Below, in pieces: positions 11,164 to 21,427 of a stretch of DNA of 64,000 bases. Below the pieces are notes generated by a model. That model was not told the DNA's origin. It saw nothing but the letters and a program-made list of their open reading frames with translations, and made no database searches. A program made the translations under genes and the position numbers. Within the stretch, counting starts at the first letter, position 1; each line of letters opens with the position of its first letter. This stretch comes from Saccharina japonica (lineage: Eukaryota; Sar; Phaeophyceae; Laminariales; Laminariaceae), in assembly GCA_008828725.1 (NCBI GenBank), contig MEHQ01001114.1:186001-250000 (forward strand). Direction: 5' to 3'.

Positions 11164-11275
11164 GTCAAACCATCGAAATATGGTGGTATGTTTCTTCGTC
11201 CTGTTCCGCCGTGTGCACCATTGACGTCAGTATTGGTGTTCTGCACTGACGCGTGCTACGGTAGAGGTAGCACTT

Positions 11276-11280
11276 TTTGG
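11276..11280 (+). repeat. Target-site duplication of the copia element, left
   Basis: TTTGG directly precedes the left LTR and is repeated exactly after the right LTR (16976-16980). Confidence 0.85.
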
Positions 11281-11506
11281 TGTTCCTAGATTGCAAATCT
11301 GGATGCCCTGACTGCCCAGCAGTCTGATGAGATGTTTTAAGGTCGTTGCATTAGAGGACAGAGCGAGAGAGAGAGAGCGGAGAGAGAGCGGAGTGCTCGA
11401 ACCCTCCTCCCGCACGAGGCAAGAATTCCACAATAACGCCTGCGAATATATACGCAACCCTCTACAACTTTTGTAACCGTCGTTGCTGACACGATCCAAA
11501 CGAACA
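11281..11506 (-). repeat. 3' LTR of the copia element
   Basis: This 226-bp repeat is identical to 16750-16975. It contains TATATA around 11446-11453, placed as a promoter TATA box when read on the minus strand, and a CT/GA-rich tract (about 11360-11395 on +). Confidence 0.92.
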
Positions 11507-11814
11507 CCCTCCCTGGCTCTTGACAGCAATGACAAGACCGAAAGGACATTCAAGACAAGCTAGAACCTAACAGCCAACAACAGTCCCGCAGGAGGAAACC
11601 CGGCCACCGGGTCAAAACCCCCTGTATAACTCATATTCTCCAAACCATTGCAGTTGAAACAACGGCCGCATTCCAAACGATGACCATGGCCAGAAAATAA
11701 GATGCCAAGTGGTGCCCTACTCACCCATGCCCCTCAAAGTAGCGCGGGGTGGCGACCTGACAAATTATTCCTCGCATAACTCAAACATGGTACATCGGAT
11801 AATGCTCATACCCC

Positions 11815-14800
11815 TTACTCACCCTCCAACGGCAGATTCAACAAGAACCTACGGTGAAGCTTAAAAGGGGTCGCAGCAAGGGATTTCGTCAAAATATCCG
11901 CATGCTGGTCTTTCGAAGCTACGAACTGAATGTCGATCTTCTTCGCACGAAGCAGCTCCCTAACAAAATGAAAACGTACGTCGATATGCTTGCTCCGAGC
12001 AGAACTAAGAGGGTTCTGAGCCAATGCTATGGCCCCCTGGTTATCTTCGAAAACCCGGACACATGATCCGCTTAGCTCTGGACAAATAAACGATAAGACC
12101 GCGCCCGTGAACAAAGCCTCCTTCACCCCTTCACCTAGGGCAACGTACTCTGCTTCTGCTGTGGACAATGTAACACACCTCTGCGTACTACTTGCCCAAC
12201 TGACGGCCGCACCCCCCAGGGTAACTACCGTCCCCGATACCGAGCGCCTATCATTCGCCTTATCAGCATAATCGGCATCACTATACGCATTCAAATCCAG
12301 TCCCGAACCCCGCACAAAAGTCAATCCCAAAAACCTGGTCCCGTGAAGGTACTCCATAATCTTCAAAACTGCCCTCCAGTGCCTCTCAGTAGGGTTGTGA
12401 GAGTGACGCGCCACAGCACGCACAGCGTTGGAGATGTCCGGCCTCGTCATGGTCGACAGCCACATCAAACTGCCCACAGCCTCCCTGTAAGGCCAGTCTC
12501 CACCAGGTTCGCCTTCCTCTCTTGGACCTAGTTCCACACCAGGGGTAGCGGGGATGTCAGAGGATGAGTTAACGCCAAAACGATTCAACATGCTCTCAAT
12601 AAACGCCTTCTGCGTAATCTCCAAAGTCCCCAATTCCCAGTCGCGTTTGAAAGCACAACCAGTGTACCAAGTCAGTTCTCCGAGGTTATTCGTGGGGAAT
12701 TTCGTTACTAACGCGGCATGAAAATCTCTGCATGACTCGTCCGAACCTGCAATCACGATGTCATCCACATGAACAGCCATGACCAGTTGTACCTTGCCGT
12801 CCACAACCATGCGAAAAACACAAGGATCAGTCCTACACTGCTCCATACCGTACTCTACCACGGTTTCTACCAATAATCCGGCCCACTGTCGTCCACTCTG
12901 CTTCAGACCATACAGCGATCGGTTCAGGCGAACGATTTTGCCTGACATGTCACCACACCCACCGGGTAGTTTCATGTATATCTCGGCGTCGAGTTTCGCG
13001 CGAACAAAGGCTTGTGCGACGTCTAAATGAAAGATCTTCAGACCGTGTTCGTTGGCAACAGCTGCCAGAATTTTAACTGACGCTGACGAGGGAGTTGGTG
13101 CGAATGTTTGAAAGTAATCTACATCCTGCACCTGGCTAAACCCCTTAGCCACAAGTCTAGCCTTTGTCTTTACTATCAGGCCATCCTTGTCCGTCTTGTA
13201 GGTAAACACCCACTTCGATCCTACAGGTTTCCGCCCTTGCGGCGGTATCGCTGCTTCAAACGTACCGGTCGTTTTGTGACCGTCCAATTCAATCTTCATG
13301 GCCTCTTGCCACGCCGCTTTGTACTGTGAACGCTCGACATCTGCTACGGACTGAGGGGGCGGTTCTACGTCTTCCGGGAATCCACTCGGCATGCGCACGC
13401 TTAACTCCCCTTTGTTATCTGCTGCAGGTCCTCCAGCCATCAGAGCCAGTGCGTCCTCCGTCGTCCAGGATGTGCTGTTCTGCGTTCTCCTAGACATCGT
13501 CAACTTGAACACTGCCGCAAGCAGCGCGTCCGCGACCTCAGGCCTCATCCTTAGCCGGCCTTCAGCAGGCTCGCCTTCCAAGCGTTGGCTCTGACCCCGG
13601 GTTCGGCCCCTTACTGTCGCGGGGAGCCGACCCCAGCTGCTGAGCTCGTGAGCTGGTCTCCCCGACAGGACCGCGGGTGGATCCTCACCGTTCCCTTGGT
13701 CGGTGTCGGAGGCTGATGCCTCGCCCGGGTCGCTTTCGGCCCTCCCTGCCGGGACCGAGGAGGCGCCCACCGCGCCCCCTTGAGACGAGCCCGTCGTCTC
13801 GGCTGTTTCGACCCTCCCTACCGGGGCCGAGGAGGCGCCCACCGCGCCCCCTTGAGACGAGCCCGTCGTCTCTGAATTCCCGTCGCCGGCATCGCCGGCG
13901 GCAGGTGCCTGCTGGGCGCGCTCCTCCAAAAACGCGTCCAGATCGAACCCCCACGTCAAATCGAGGTCGTTCAGGCGAGCCAAACCTTCGTCTAGCTCAT
14001 GCACCACCCCCCCACCACCTCGATCTGACGTGCTTCCGTCGTCTGCCTCGGACCCCCCCTCTTCCATAGACAGGGAGTCACTCGACTGGGCAGGTACAGG
14101 TGGTGCAGGTGACACGCGCTGCCAGGTTATGTTGCGCGTGATCAGTACGGTACGGTGTCTAGTCAGCACTCGCACCGAGTCTCGGGGGTAGTTGGGTGCA
14201 GGGCCAAGGTAAAAACACTCCTGTGCTTTCGCCTGGGACTTGTTCTCCCTCTTCACCTTGCAGTAGCCAGGCTTGAGGAAAGGTAGAAGTACTACCGGGG
14301 GGGGTCTACCATACCACATCTCGTATGGTGACTTGCTCTCGGGGTTAGCGGTGGTTGCTGTACGGTTCAAAGCATCGCACGCCCAGTGCGACGCTTCAGC
14401 CCACAACGACTCAGTTGCAGGTAGTTGCGCGCCGGGGTATAGCTCGCGAGCCTGGATTCGGCCCGCCATTGCGGCCGTCTCAATCAAGCCTAGCGCGCGC
14501 TCTGCTACCCCATTAAACTGGGGACTGTCTGCCGTCGTGAATTCCTGCTTGATCCCTCGTGTCCTACACAGGTCTCCAAACTTCCCCCCACGGAATTCAC
14601 CACCCCCGTCCGACCGGACGATGACCACTTTCGAAGGGACATCGTCTGCGCGAGAATCCGCGAGGAACTGCTCGAACAATTCCGCGGCGTCCGACTTGTG
14701 GCGTATGAAATACACCCAAGTATACCGTGAAAAGTCATCGCGCACAATGAGAGTGTACCGCTTCCTGCCGAGAGACTCTACCACCTTGGGGCCACTCAAA

Positions 14801-16692
14801 TCCACAAACACCCTCCCGAGCTTCTTACCCGCTCGTGTGTGCGTGGATTGCTTGATGCTCTTGCGAAGTCCCTTCGCCATGGAGCACCCCCTGCATTCCA
14901 GCAGGTTTCCCTTGAGGACGATTCCTTGCTGCTCCGCGGTCTTACGGAGTAGAACCTCGTGGGAGTGTCCAGCCGCGCAGTGGTAGTCGTTGATGTCGAT
15001 CGCGGGCTTACTGGGCTGTTGCCCTGGGGCGAGTACAGCACAGGCATTTTCCCCACTACTGCTGTCGACCCGGTAGCCGTAAAGGCTGTACAGGGTCCCA
15101 CTCAACGGAAACACGATCGAACGCTCTGACTTGAGCCGGACTACAATCCCCGAGGGGCGTCCTTCGAACGTATGGCCGTTTTTGACGAGAGTGGGCAGGG
15201 AAAATAAATGATACCTGAGGTCTGGCACGTGCGCAACGTTAGTCATTAACACTTGCACGGGACCGTTTCCGGACCGAAAGACAAAGCGAACATCACCGTA
15301 TCCTTCGATGGAGCGAGTGGAACCATCGGCGATGCGCAGTTTTAGGTTGCATTCTCTGTAGTTGAGCATGCAATCTGCTGAGGGCGTCATGTGAGTAGAC
15401 GCTCCACTATCGCAGATCCAGATCTCGTCTCCTACCTGAAAAGCCGACTCTCCTTCCCCCATTCTGCCCAAACCATCACTGCACTTGCCTGTCTCTTCGG
15501 CCTTGAAAGCTGAAGCCTGGGCCGTACCAATATCAACGTCCATTGCTCCAACCTCGCTCGCCATCGACAGCACAGCCTCTTCTTTCGGCGTGGGGCAAAC
15601 ATCGCCAGAGTGCCCCAGTCCGTTGCAACCACTGCACCGCTTCTCTCTACAGTTTGCGATCATATGGCCCTTCTTGCCACACTTGAAGCACTTCCCCACG
15701 AAAGTACTATCTTCGGTGGCCTTGGCGCTGCTGCCATTGCCATCGGAAGTCGCGGCTGAGTCTCTACGGGACCCACCGCTGGGGTTTGCACCCCTCTTAC
15801 CAGACCTCCTTGGCCGGTATGGCTGACCCCTGGCTGGGCAACCTCGACAAGAAGCAGTTTTCCCGCGTCCCGTCGACCCGAAATCCCGCGAGTCATCATC
15901 ACGAAAAATCATCTCTCCTCCTGCCGTAGTACCTCGTACAGCAGTGATGGGTCCTGCCCCTTGTGGGCTCTTCCCTACAGCAGCGCTTTTCTCGGCGCTG
16001 CCGGACTCCGATTGGCCAATGGCTGCTCCAACAGCAGCAAAAGTCTCTCGTAAAGGAGTGGGTCCTGCCCTTCTTGGGCTATTCCCTACAGCAGCGCTAC
16101 TCTCGGCGTTGCCGGACTCCGATTGGCCAATGCATGCTCCAACAGCAGCAGTAGTCTCTCTTACAGGAGTGGGATTTGCCCTTCTTGGGCTATTCGCTAC
16201 AGCAGCGCTGTGCTTGTAGGAAAAATGGCGCGAGATGGGCAGATCAAAACCACCACCCAACTCACCACCTGGGATTTCATCCCATTCGCCAGCCCTCCTT
16301 GGCTGGTCAGGCTGGCCCCTGGCTGGGCCCACCTCGACAGGAACAGCAGCCTCTCTGCGTCCCGTCGCTCCGAGATTGCGTGAGACATCCCCACGCAAAG
16401 TTGTCTCTCTTCCAGCAGCTGTATCGTCTGCCACGCCTCCAGCAGCAGCAGAAGTTTCTCGTACAGCAGCAGAGGGTTCAGCCCCTCGTGAGCCTTCCCT
16501 TCCAGCAGCGCTGCTCCCAGCACTGCTGGACTCAGATCGGCCTTTGTTCCTCATGAACTCGGCCATCATGTCTCTCATGGCAAGCATCATCGACGCCTGC
16601 CCCTGCTCGACCACCAGCTGAAACTCACTTCTCAGCTGTTGTACCTCATCTTTGGGAAGGGCTTGCTCGTCTTGAGCCGACCCGGAAGCCAT
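11815..16692 (-). CDS. Ty1/copia Gag-Pol polyprotein
   Basis: One open frame of 1625 residues with no stop or frameshift. Order: an N-terminal Ala/Ser/Gly/Arg-rich region (about 1-330); two CCHC zinc knuckles at about 333-346 and 352-365 (both C-x2-C-x4-H-x4-C); an aspartic protease with DSGAST near 427; a GAG-pre-integrase HHCC-like region; a DDE integrase with D near 628, D near 692 in RSDGGGEF and E near 731 in QFNGVAER; reverse transcriptase with the catalytic motif HVDD near 1309 (most copia elements have YVDD); and RNase H with EAEYVAL near 1514 and a C-terminal KHIDVRFHF/DILTKSL block. These are the standard functions for polyprotein cleavage, integration and reverse transcription. The region before the knuckles has no recognisable capsid (UBN2-type) domain and is built of imperfect repeats. 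The start is the first ATG of the frame, 57 bases inside the 5' LTR boundary. Confidence 0.95.
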   Translation of the reverse strand: MASGSAQDEQALPKDEVQQLRSEFQLVVEQGQASMMLAMRDMMAEFMRNKGRSESSSAGSSAAGREGSRGAEPSAAVRETSAAAGGVADDTAAGRETTLRGDVSRNLGATGRREAAVPVEVGPARGQPDQPRRAGEWDEIPGGELGGGFDLPISRHFSYKHSAAVANSPRRANPTPVRETTAAVGACIGQSESGNAESSAAVGNSPRRAGPTPLRETFAAVGAAIGQSESGSAEKSAAVGKSPQGAGPITAVRGTTAGGEMIFRDDDSRDFGSTGRGKTASCRGCPARGQPYRPRRSGKRGANPSGGSRRDSAATSDGNGSSAKATEDSTFVGKCFKCGKKGHMIANCREKRCSGCNGLGHSGDVCPTPKEEAVLSMASEVGAMDVDIGTAQASAFKAEETGKCSDGLGRMGEGESAFQVGDEIWICDSGASTHMTPSADCMLNYRECNLKLRIADGSTRSIEGYGDVRFVFRSGNGPVQVLMTNVAHVPDLRYHLFSLPTLVKNGHTFEGRPSGIVVRLKSERSIVFPLSGTLYSLYGYRVDSSSGENACAVLAPGQQPSKPAIDINDYHCAAGHSHEVLLRKTAEQQGIVLKGNLLECRGCSMAKGLRKSIKQSTHTRAGKKLGRVFVDLSGPKVVESLGRKRYTLIVRDDFSRYTWVYFIRHKSDAAELFEQFLADSRADDVPSKVVIVRSDGGGEFRGGKFGDLCRTRGIKQEFTTADSPQFNGVAERALGLIETAAMAGRIQARELYPGAQLPATESLWAEASHWACDALNRTATTANPESKSPYEMWYGRPPPVVLLPFLKPGYCKVKRENKSQAKAQECFYLGPAPNYPRDSVRVLTRHRTVLITRNITWQRVSPAPPVPAQSSDSLSMEEGGSEADDGSTSDRGGGGVVHELDEGLARLNDLDLTWGFDLDAFLEERAQQAPAAGDAGDGNSETTGSSQGGAVGASSAPVGRVETAETTGSSQGGAVGASSVPAGRAESDPGEASASDTDQGNGEDPPAVLSGRPAHELSSWGRLPATVRGRTRGQSQRLEGEPAEGRLRMRPEVADALLAAVFKLTMSRRTQNSTSWTTEDALALMAGGPAADNKGELSVRMPSGFPEDVEPPPQSVADVERSQYKAAWQEAMKIELDGHKTTGTFEAAIPPQGRKPVGSKWVFTYKTDKDGLIVKTKARLVAKGFSQVQDVDYFQTFAPTPSSASVKILAAVANEHGLKIFHLDVAQAFVRAKLDAEIYMKLPGGCGDMSGKIVRLNRSLYGLKQSGRQWAGLLVETVVEYGMEQCRTDPCVFRMVVDGKVQLVMAVHVDDIVIAGSDESCRDFHAALVTKFPTNNLGELTWYTGCAFKRDWELGTLEITQKAFIESMLNRFGVNSSSDIPATPGVELGPREEGEPGGDWPYREAVGSLMWLSTMTRPDISNAVRAVARHSHNPTERHWRAVLKIMEYLHGTRFLGLTFVRGSGLDLNAYSDADYADKANDRRSVSGTVVTLGGAAVSWASSTQRCVTLSTAEAEYVALGEGVKEALFTGAVLSFICPELSGSCVRVFEDNQGAIALAQNPLSSARSKHIDVRFHFVRELLRAKKIDIQFVASKDQHADILTKSLAATPFKLHRRFLLNLPLEGE

Positions 16693-16749
16693 CTTTGACT
16701 TCTCGTTCCAGACCTGACAACGTCAAGCTTTTGACAACTCACACTAGTG

Positions 16750-16975
16750 TGTTCCTAGATTGCAAATCTGGATGCCCTGACTGCCCAGCAGTCTGATGAG
16801 ATGTTTTAAGGTCGTTGCATTAGAGGACAGAGCGAGAGAGAGAGAGCGGAGAGAGAGCGGAGTGCTCGAACCCTCCTCCCGCACGAGGCAAGAATTCCAC
16901 AATAACGCCTGCGAATATATACGCAACCCTCTACAACTTTTGTAACCGTCGTTGCTGACACGATCCAAACGAACA
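16750..16975 (-). repeat. 5' LTR of the copia element
   Basis: Identical to the LTR at 11281-11506. On the minus strand it lies upstream of gag-pol and would provide the promoter. Confidence 0.92.
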
Positions 16976-16980
16976 TTTGG
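16976..16980 (+). repeat. Target-site duplication of the copia element, right
   Basis: TTTGG directly follows the right LTR and matches 11276-11280. Confidence 0.85.
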
Positions 16981-17203
16981 TTGAATCGTTTTCTGGACGA
17001 TCGGGCTCCTTAACCCAAATTCGTCGGACTTTCATTTTTGTGACGAATAATGTTTCAGAGTATACTTCGGTCATGAGATTTCGCATCCGGCAGCACTTTT
17101 ATTGTAGTTTCCTCCAAAACCATTTTTTCCGTGAGGTATGACGCTCCTTAAGTGAACAGCTCAGAAAAAAACATGGTTCACCTCCTCTGTCGTAGCATGC
17201 GTC

Positions 17204-18416
17204 CACTGGTCACTGCCATGCCTAGTGCACCGAGCACGAATTGTCGCGGATGGCGCCGATAGCATTCCCCCATCTCCTTCTTAGCCCTTTGGACATTCTT
17301 CGCTTACCTCCTCCCTAGACCCTGTCCCTTTTCAGGGTTGTATGTGTATTCCGTCTTCTCTTTGTCAGGGGCAGCCGCTGGGCTGGCCCTTCAGTAGCTA
17401 ATCCAGCCTTCGTCTCGGCAGCGTTGCTTGAGAAGCATCGGCGTCTACCCGCTGGCGGCACAACGGCTGGGGTACGTCCGCCCCCTTTTCTTATTGTGTA
17501 TGCGTTCTTCTCTGTTCGCCTTATTACTGGCCGTGGGTGACTCTTCAGTATCATTCGCCCCACCTTTGTAGCGGTGGCGTTCACGCGCGAGGCATCAACC
17601 GGTAGCACAACCATCGCGTTGACTCAGTTTGTCAAATATATGACTGATGGGTTTGACGCAAAACTGTTTCCACTGTGGACACCCTGTTATTCGGCCAACC
17701 GGATACTCGTGGAAACGATTCGACTTATACAAAAAACAAATGAACAAATGGTGGGAGTTGGGCAGTCCCGATGTAAGTATTGAGCCTCACCACGCGAGGG
17801 CACGGGGGGGGGGGGGGGGTACTTTAGAACTGTCGATGGTGTTGCACCCCTGCCCTTTCACCTCGAAATATGTCAAGAGCTCAACTCCCCAATCTGTGTT
17901 TTCGCGGGTCTCCATATCCATACTAAGCCATCAAACGCTTCCGGTCAAGCTACCCGTGCTTCCCCCTATTCGCATGGTCCCAGCGGCCCCTGTTTTATCT
18001 GTCCTGCCTCTCCAAACGGTCTGGCTGACCGGCCGGAGAGGGCTCGAATGCACCAGCTGTGTTGACTTCGGCTATGCTTGGGGCCATGCAGCGGTTGCTA
18101 CTGTAGATGTTCTTCTTGCAGTGTGTTTTTCCCCTCGAGATGTTTTTCCTGACAAATGTGGCCTCTGCCCTCATGAAGACTTTTGGCTTCCCTGTGAGTG
18201 TTATCGTCATTAAGCACCCACAGCAGTACCATATAGCCCTAACAGGCAGTCGGGCAGACAGCGACTGCCGAGCCCATGGTATACCCCCAAAAGATCCGCT
18301 ATACAGCCAGCATCTATCTCCCACGCGAGCGGTCTATGCCACAGGACTCCCAGCTTGTGCATTTGCGATGTGTTCACCGCTCTCTCCCAGTAGCCTGTAC
18401 TCTGGATTTTGTGGGC
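17204..18416. other. Stretch without a recognisable gene
   Basis: Mixed sequence with open frames up to 188 codons on + and 109 on -. None has a domain I recognise. A run of about 15 G lies at about 17806-17820. No MITE ends are visible until 18417. Confidence 0.3.
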
Positions 18417-18897
18417 ACGCATGCTACGACAGAGGTGCGCCATGTTTTTGCCTTATAAGGGTGGTCACTTGAAGAGCTCTATACCTCGCTCAAAAAAACG
18501 TGATTTTGAAGAGGGTACGAAAAGTGCTGCGTACCCGGTCAACGGTCCCATGGCGTAACTACAGTATACACAACGAGAAAAATTGCGATGACACAATAAT
18601 AAAAAGTACGACGGATTTGGGTTAAAGGGCCCATATTAACGAGGATAAAATAAATTCTATTTGGAAAAATAAAATTCGAATTCGCTTTTCATTGGTCAAC
18701 ACACGCACCAGCACCAAAGATTAGGATCTCGGGGTATAATATTTTGGGTGGTGGTGCGGGTTCTGACCAATGAAAAGCGGATTTGATTTTGTTTTTTTCC
18801 AAATTGATATTTTTTTTCTTCGTTAAAACGGGCCCTAAGGGGCTCCACCATTCAGAAAGCGTTTCAGGTAAAAAGTGCTACCTCCGTCGCAGCACGT
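18417..18897 (-). mobile_element. Family A MITE interrupted by a family C MITE
   Basis: The left part carries CACGCATGCTACGACAGAGG and inverted A landmarks up to GGGTTAA at about 18625. The right part resumes with AAGGGGCTCCACCATTCAG and ends GTGCTACCTCCGTCGCAGC. The inserted segment is the C element at 18627-18835. Confidence 0.65.
18627..18835. mobile_element. Tourist-like MITE (family C copy 1)
   Basis: This 209-bp foldback has ends GGGCCCATATTAACGAGGA and TTCGTTAAAACGGGCCC. Inner arms include CGCTTTTCATTGGTCA and TGACCAATGAAAAGCG. TAA follows the right end and TAAA precedes the left end. GGGCC-type ends with a TAA/TTA duplication are typical of PIF/Harbinger (Tourist) MITEs; the assignment is inference from ends and target site. 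The element sits inside a family A MITE. Confidence 0.7.
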
Positions 18898-19075
18898 GGC
18901 TGGGCGGTCGTACCAGCCCCACTGACCTTCTCGTGGTTAACGTCGCCGACCGGCGTGGCCCTTCCCCCCTGCCATCCGCATTCGGCCCATCTATATCGCC
19001 CCGCCGTATCAAGGCGTATCCCGATACGTTTATGATAAGGTATGCCTTATCGTCGTTGGGAGTATTTTTTTTTCT

Positions 19076-19327
19076 GACGCGTGCCTCGATAGAGGTAGGA
19101 CGTTTTGGCTGAATCGTTTTCTGAACGATCGGGCTCCTCATCCCAAATTTGGTCGGACTTTCATTTTTGTGACGAATAATGTTTCAGACTCGTATACTTC
19201 GGTAATGAGATTTCTCATCCGGCAGCACTTTTATTTTCCTCCAAAATCGTTTTTTCGGTGGAGGTATGACGCTCCTTAAGTGAGGAGCTCAGAAAAGACA
19301 TGGTGCACCTCTATCGTAGCATGCGCC
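19076..19327 (+). mobile_element. Family A MITE, well preserved
   Basis: The ends are GACGCGTGCCTCGATAGAGG and GTGCACCTCTATCGTAGCAT. Internal landmarks include GATCGGGCTCCTCATCCC, TTTGTGACGAATAATGTTTC and GCTCCTTAAGTGAGGAGCTC. It is about 252 bp and is the best internal match to the copy split by copia. Confidence 0.7.
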
Positions 19328-20317
19328 TTCTGTTTTATGATACCTAGCCCATGGGCTTGTAAGCCCATCGAATTGCAACGTAATGTTTCCTCGAGGTCTG
19401 GGCATGGGGGACTTACGAATAGCGGTGATGACGTACTACTAGGATAGAGCTCTCGAAGCGATGAGCCTCCGACAGAAACTACCAGGCATGTGAGAAGGCA
19501 TGACTCATACAATCATTTATTTTGGGCGAAATATTGCAGTCAGTATTTGCAACCCCTATCCTTTGTGCCGCCCTGCAATATGGCCTTCTACTCTGGTTCT
19601 CCAGGTGACAGGCGACACCGTTTTTGAGAGAGCAGCATCTCCCAAAGCTCCGGCTACAGCTCACTCTGTTTTCTCCGACCTCTACACTTTGCCATGGGAT
19701 CGTTATGTTATGGCTAGTCACTTTTCCGCGACGTGATCGCCTCCAACAAAATTCCGTCTGGAACGGCTATCCTCTGCCTTCGGCTATTGCACCGAGCCCT
19801 ACCTCGTCGCCCATGCGGGTGCCATTTCCCCGCCCTTATTATCACTGTAACACCCAGTGAAAATTGCCGGCCGTTGTCCCCTACCGTTGTAACTGGCCTC
19901 TCGCCCTCTCGCGCTGCTATTGTAGTGGCATATTTCCTCTACCTGCGCACACCGCCCAGTAACCTTATTCACGGACCCCGACAGTGTAGCAACTCCAATG
20001 AACAGATCGACAGCCCCAGCTTTCCACTTTTATTTGTTCAACGTTTCACGCCGTCGTCGGTCTTTCTCGTCTCTCATGAAATACGACATCTCAAAATACC
20101 GGCGATGCCATGACGGTCGTCCCTACAGCAGTACTGCTCGCAAGCAATCTCGTCGACAGCCAATTCCCCCACTTACTCACTCTACTTGCAGTAACCCTTG
20201 TCCTACCCTTCTACTCTCTAAACTCCCCCGAGAAGGAACCGTCTTCCCGCATCGCCTCCCAACCGTCAGGGGTTAGACATTGAACACAGTTACGTTGAAT
20301 TTTTTCCAACGGTGAGA
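19328..20317. other. Stretch without a recognisable gene
   Basis: Short overlapping open frames occur on both strands (up to 126 codons), with no domain I recognise and no repeat of the families seen elsewhere. Confidence 0.3.
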
Positions 20318-20538
20318 GACGCGTGATGCGATAGAGGCAGCGCTTTGTGTCTGAAACGGTTTCCTTCACCCAAACTCGTCCGACTTTCGTGCTCGTTTTT
20401 TTGCGATATTTTGTTTATTGTGTACTTACTGCAGGTCATGGTATTGTTGATCGGGTACGTGGGACTTTCATGTTTACTCCAAAATCCGAATTCGGGTGAT
20501 ATATAGGGCTCAAGAGACTCCCGTCAGAAAAAAACAAC
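20318..20538 (+). mobile_element. Family A MITE, left of a tail-to-tail pair
   Basis: It starts GACGCGTGATGCGATAGAGG with A landmarks ACCCAAACTCGTCCGACTTT and GGTCATGGTATTGTTGATCG. Its right end runs directly into the next, inverted copy at about 20539. Confidence 0.55.
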
Positions 20539-20797
20539 GACGAATGCTACGATGCTACGATAGAGGTGCGCCGTGATTTTTCTGAGCTCCTCACTTGAGG
20601 AGCTCCATACTGGTAGTAAGCCACCTGCCTTTGGAGGAAACCAAAAGTGCTACTCGATCAACAATCCCACGAGCTATAGGTATACCATCGAGATGATGGC
20701 AACACAAGAATGAAAGTCCGACGAATTTGGGTTAAGGAGCCCAATCATTCAGAAACAAAAACAGAAAAAAAGTGCTACCTCTATCGTAGCACGCGTC
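20539..20797 (-). mobile_element. Family A MITE, inverted, well preserved
   Basis: It starts with a duplicated TGCTACGATGCTACGATAG and ends GTGCTACCTCTATCGTAGCA then CGCGTC. The interior carries the perfect palindrome GAGCTCCTCACTTGAGGAGC(TC), CACCTGCCTTTGGAGGAAA and GGGTTAAGGAGCCC. Confidence 0.7.
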
Positions 20798-21164
20798 CAA
20801 CACTATTGTGCCGTCTCTACTACCGTAGCTTGAGTCGACAATTGAAATCAGGCGTAGATCGTCGGTCTCATGACTTCAATGGGCTCAGCCAACACAACCA
20901 CCTCTACCAGATTCCGCTCGCCATAAACTCCCACGCAAAGTACGTATGTAATAGTATTTACTCTTGCCCACTCCCCTCTGATTCCGATCCACTTCTCCGT
21001 GTTGAATTACGGGGTAGATTGCAGTACGAAGATGGTGTCACTGCGCACTTGCACAACGTACCACCCAGATCACACAGAGCGACGGTTGCAGGTTGCCGCT
21101 TTGTGAAGCGTCCTCGCGCTGGGGGCCGTGAATGTCTGAATTTCTGCTGTCTATGCCGCCATGA

Positions 21165-21427
21165 CCGCCACCACCACCACCGCCATCAACACCACCCCCC
21201 AATACCAACACCACTAACGCCACCACCACCTGCGATCACCACCACCACAACCACAGCCACAGCCACAACCACCACCACCACCACCACAACCACCACAACC
21301 ACCCACCACCACGACCACAACCACAACCACAACCACGAACACAACCACAATCACAACCACAACCACAACCACAACCACAACCACAACCACAACCACAACC
21401 ACAACCACAACCACAACCACAACCACC
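21165..21427. repeat. CCACAA/ACC-rich microsatellite
   Basis: About 260 bp of ACC and CCACAA units, purest over 21325-21425. It creates open frames of Thr/His or Val or Gly/Cys on both strands that should not be called genes. Bases 20798-21164 and 21428-22952 show no recognised gene; several frames up to 199 codons lack any known domain. Confidence 0.85.

Larger units (their letters stand above)
11281..16975 (-). mobile_element. Complete Ty1/copia LTR retrotransposon
   Basis: The element is 5695 bp with two 226-bp LTRs and a perfect 5-bp target duplication (TTTGG). It carries one uninterrupted 1625-codon gag-pol frame on the minus strand. The LTRs begin TGTTC and end GAACA, a 5-bp inverted terminal repeat, and look identical base for base. 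This means insertion was recent relative to the substitution rate. Before the 3' LTR (reading minus) is a purine stretch, AGGGAGGG, that could serve as the polypurine tract. The sequence after the 5' LTR does not resemble the common initiator-Met primer site. Domain order (protease, integrase, reverse transcriptase, RNase H) defines copia rather than gypsy. Confidence 0.95.
11248..17203 (+). mobile_element. Family A MITE split by the copia insertion
   Basis: The left part (11248-11280) starts GACGCGTGCTACGGTAGAGG. The right part (16976-17203) continues with GAATCGTTTTCTGGACGATC and ends CTCTGTCGTAGCATGCGTC. Removing the LTR element and one 5-bp duplication leaves an A element of about 256 bp that closely matches the intact copy at 19076-19327. 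This fixes the order of events: A was there before copia. Confidence 0.75.

Noticed and set aside
14273..14986. 237-codon open frame on + inside the copia element
   Set aside because: It lies antisense to the integrase region of the intact gag-pol frame and has no domain of its own; it is a shadow of that gene.
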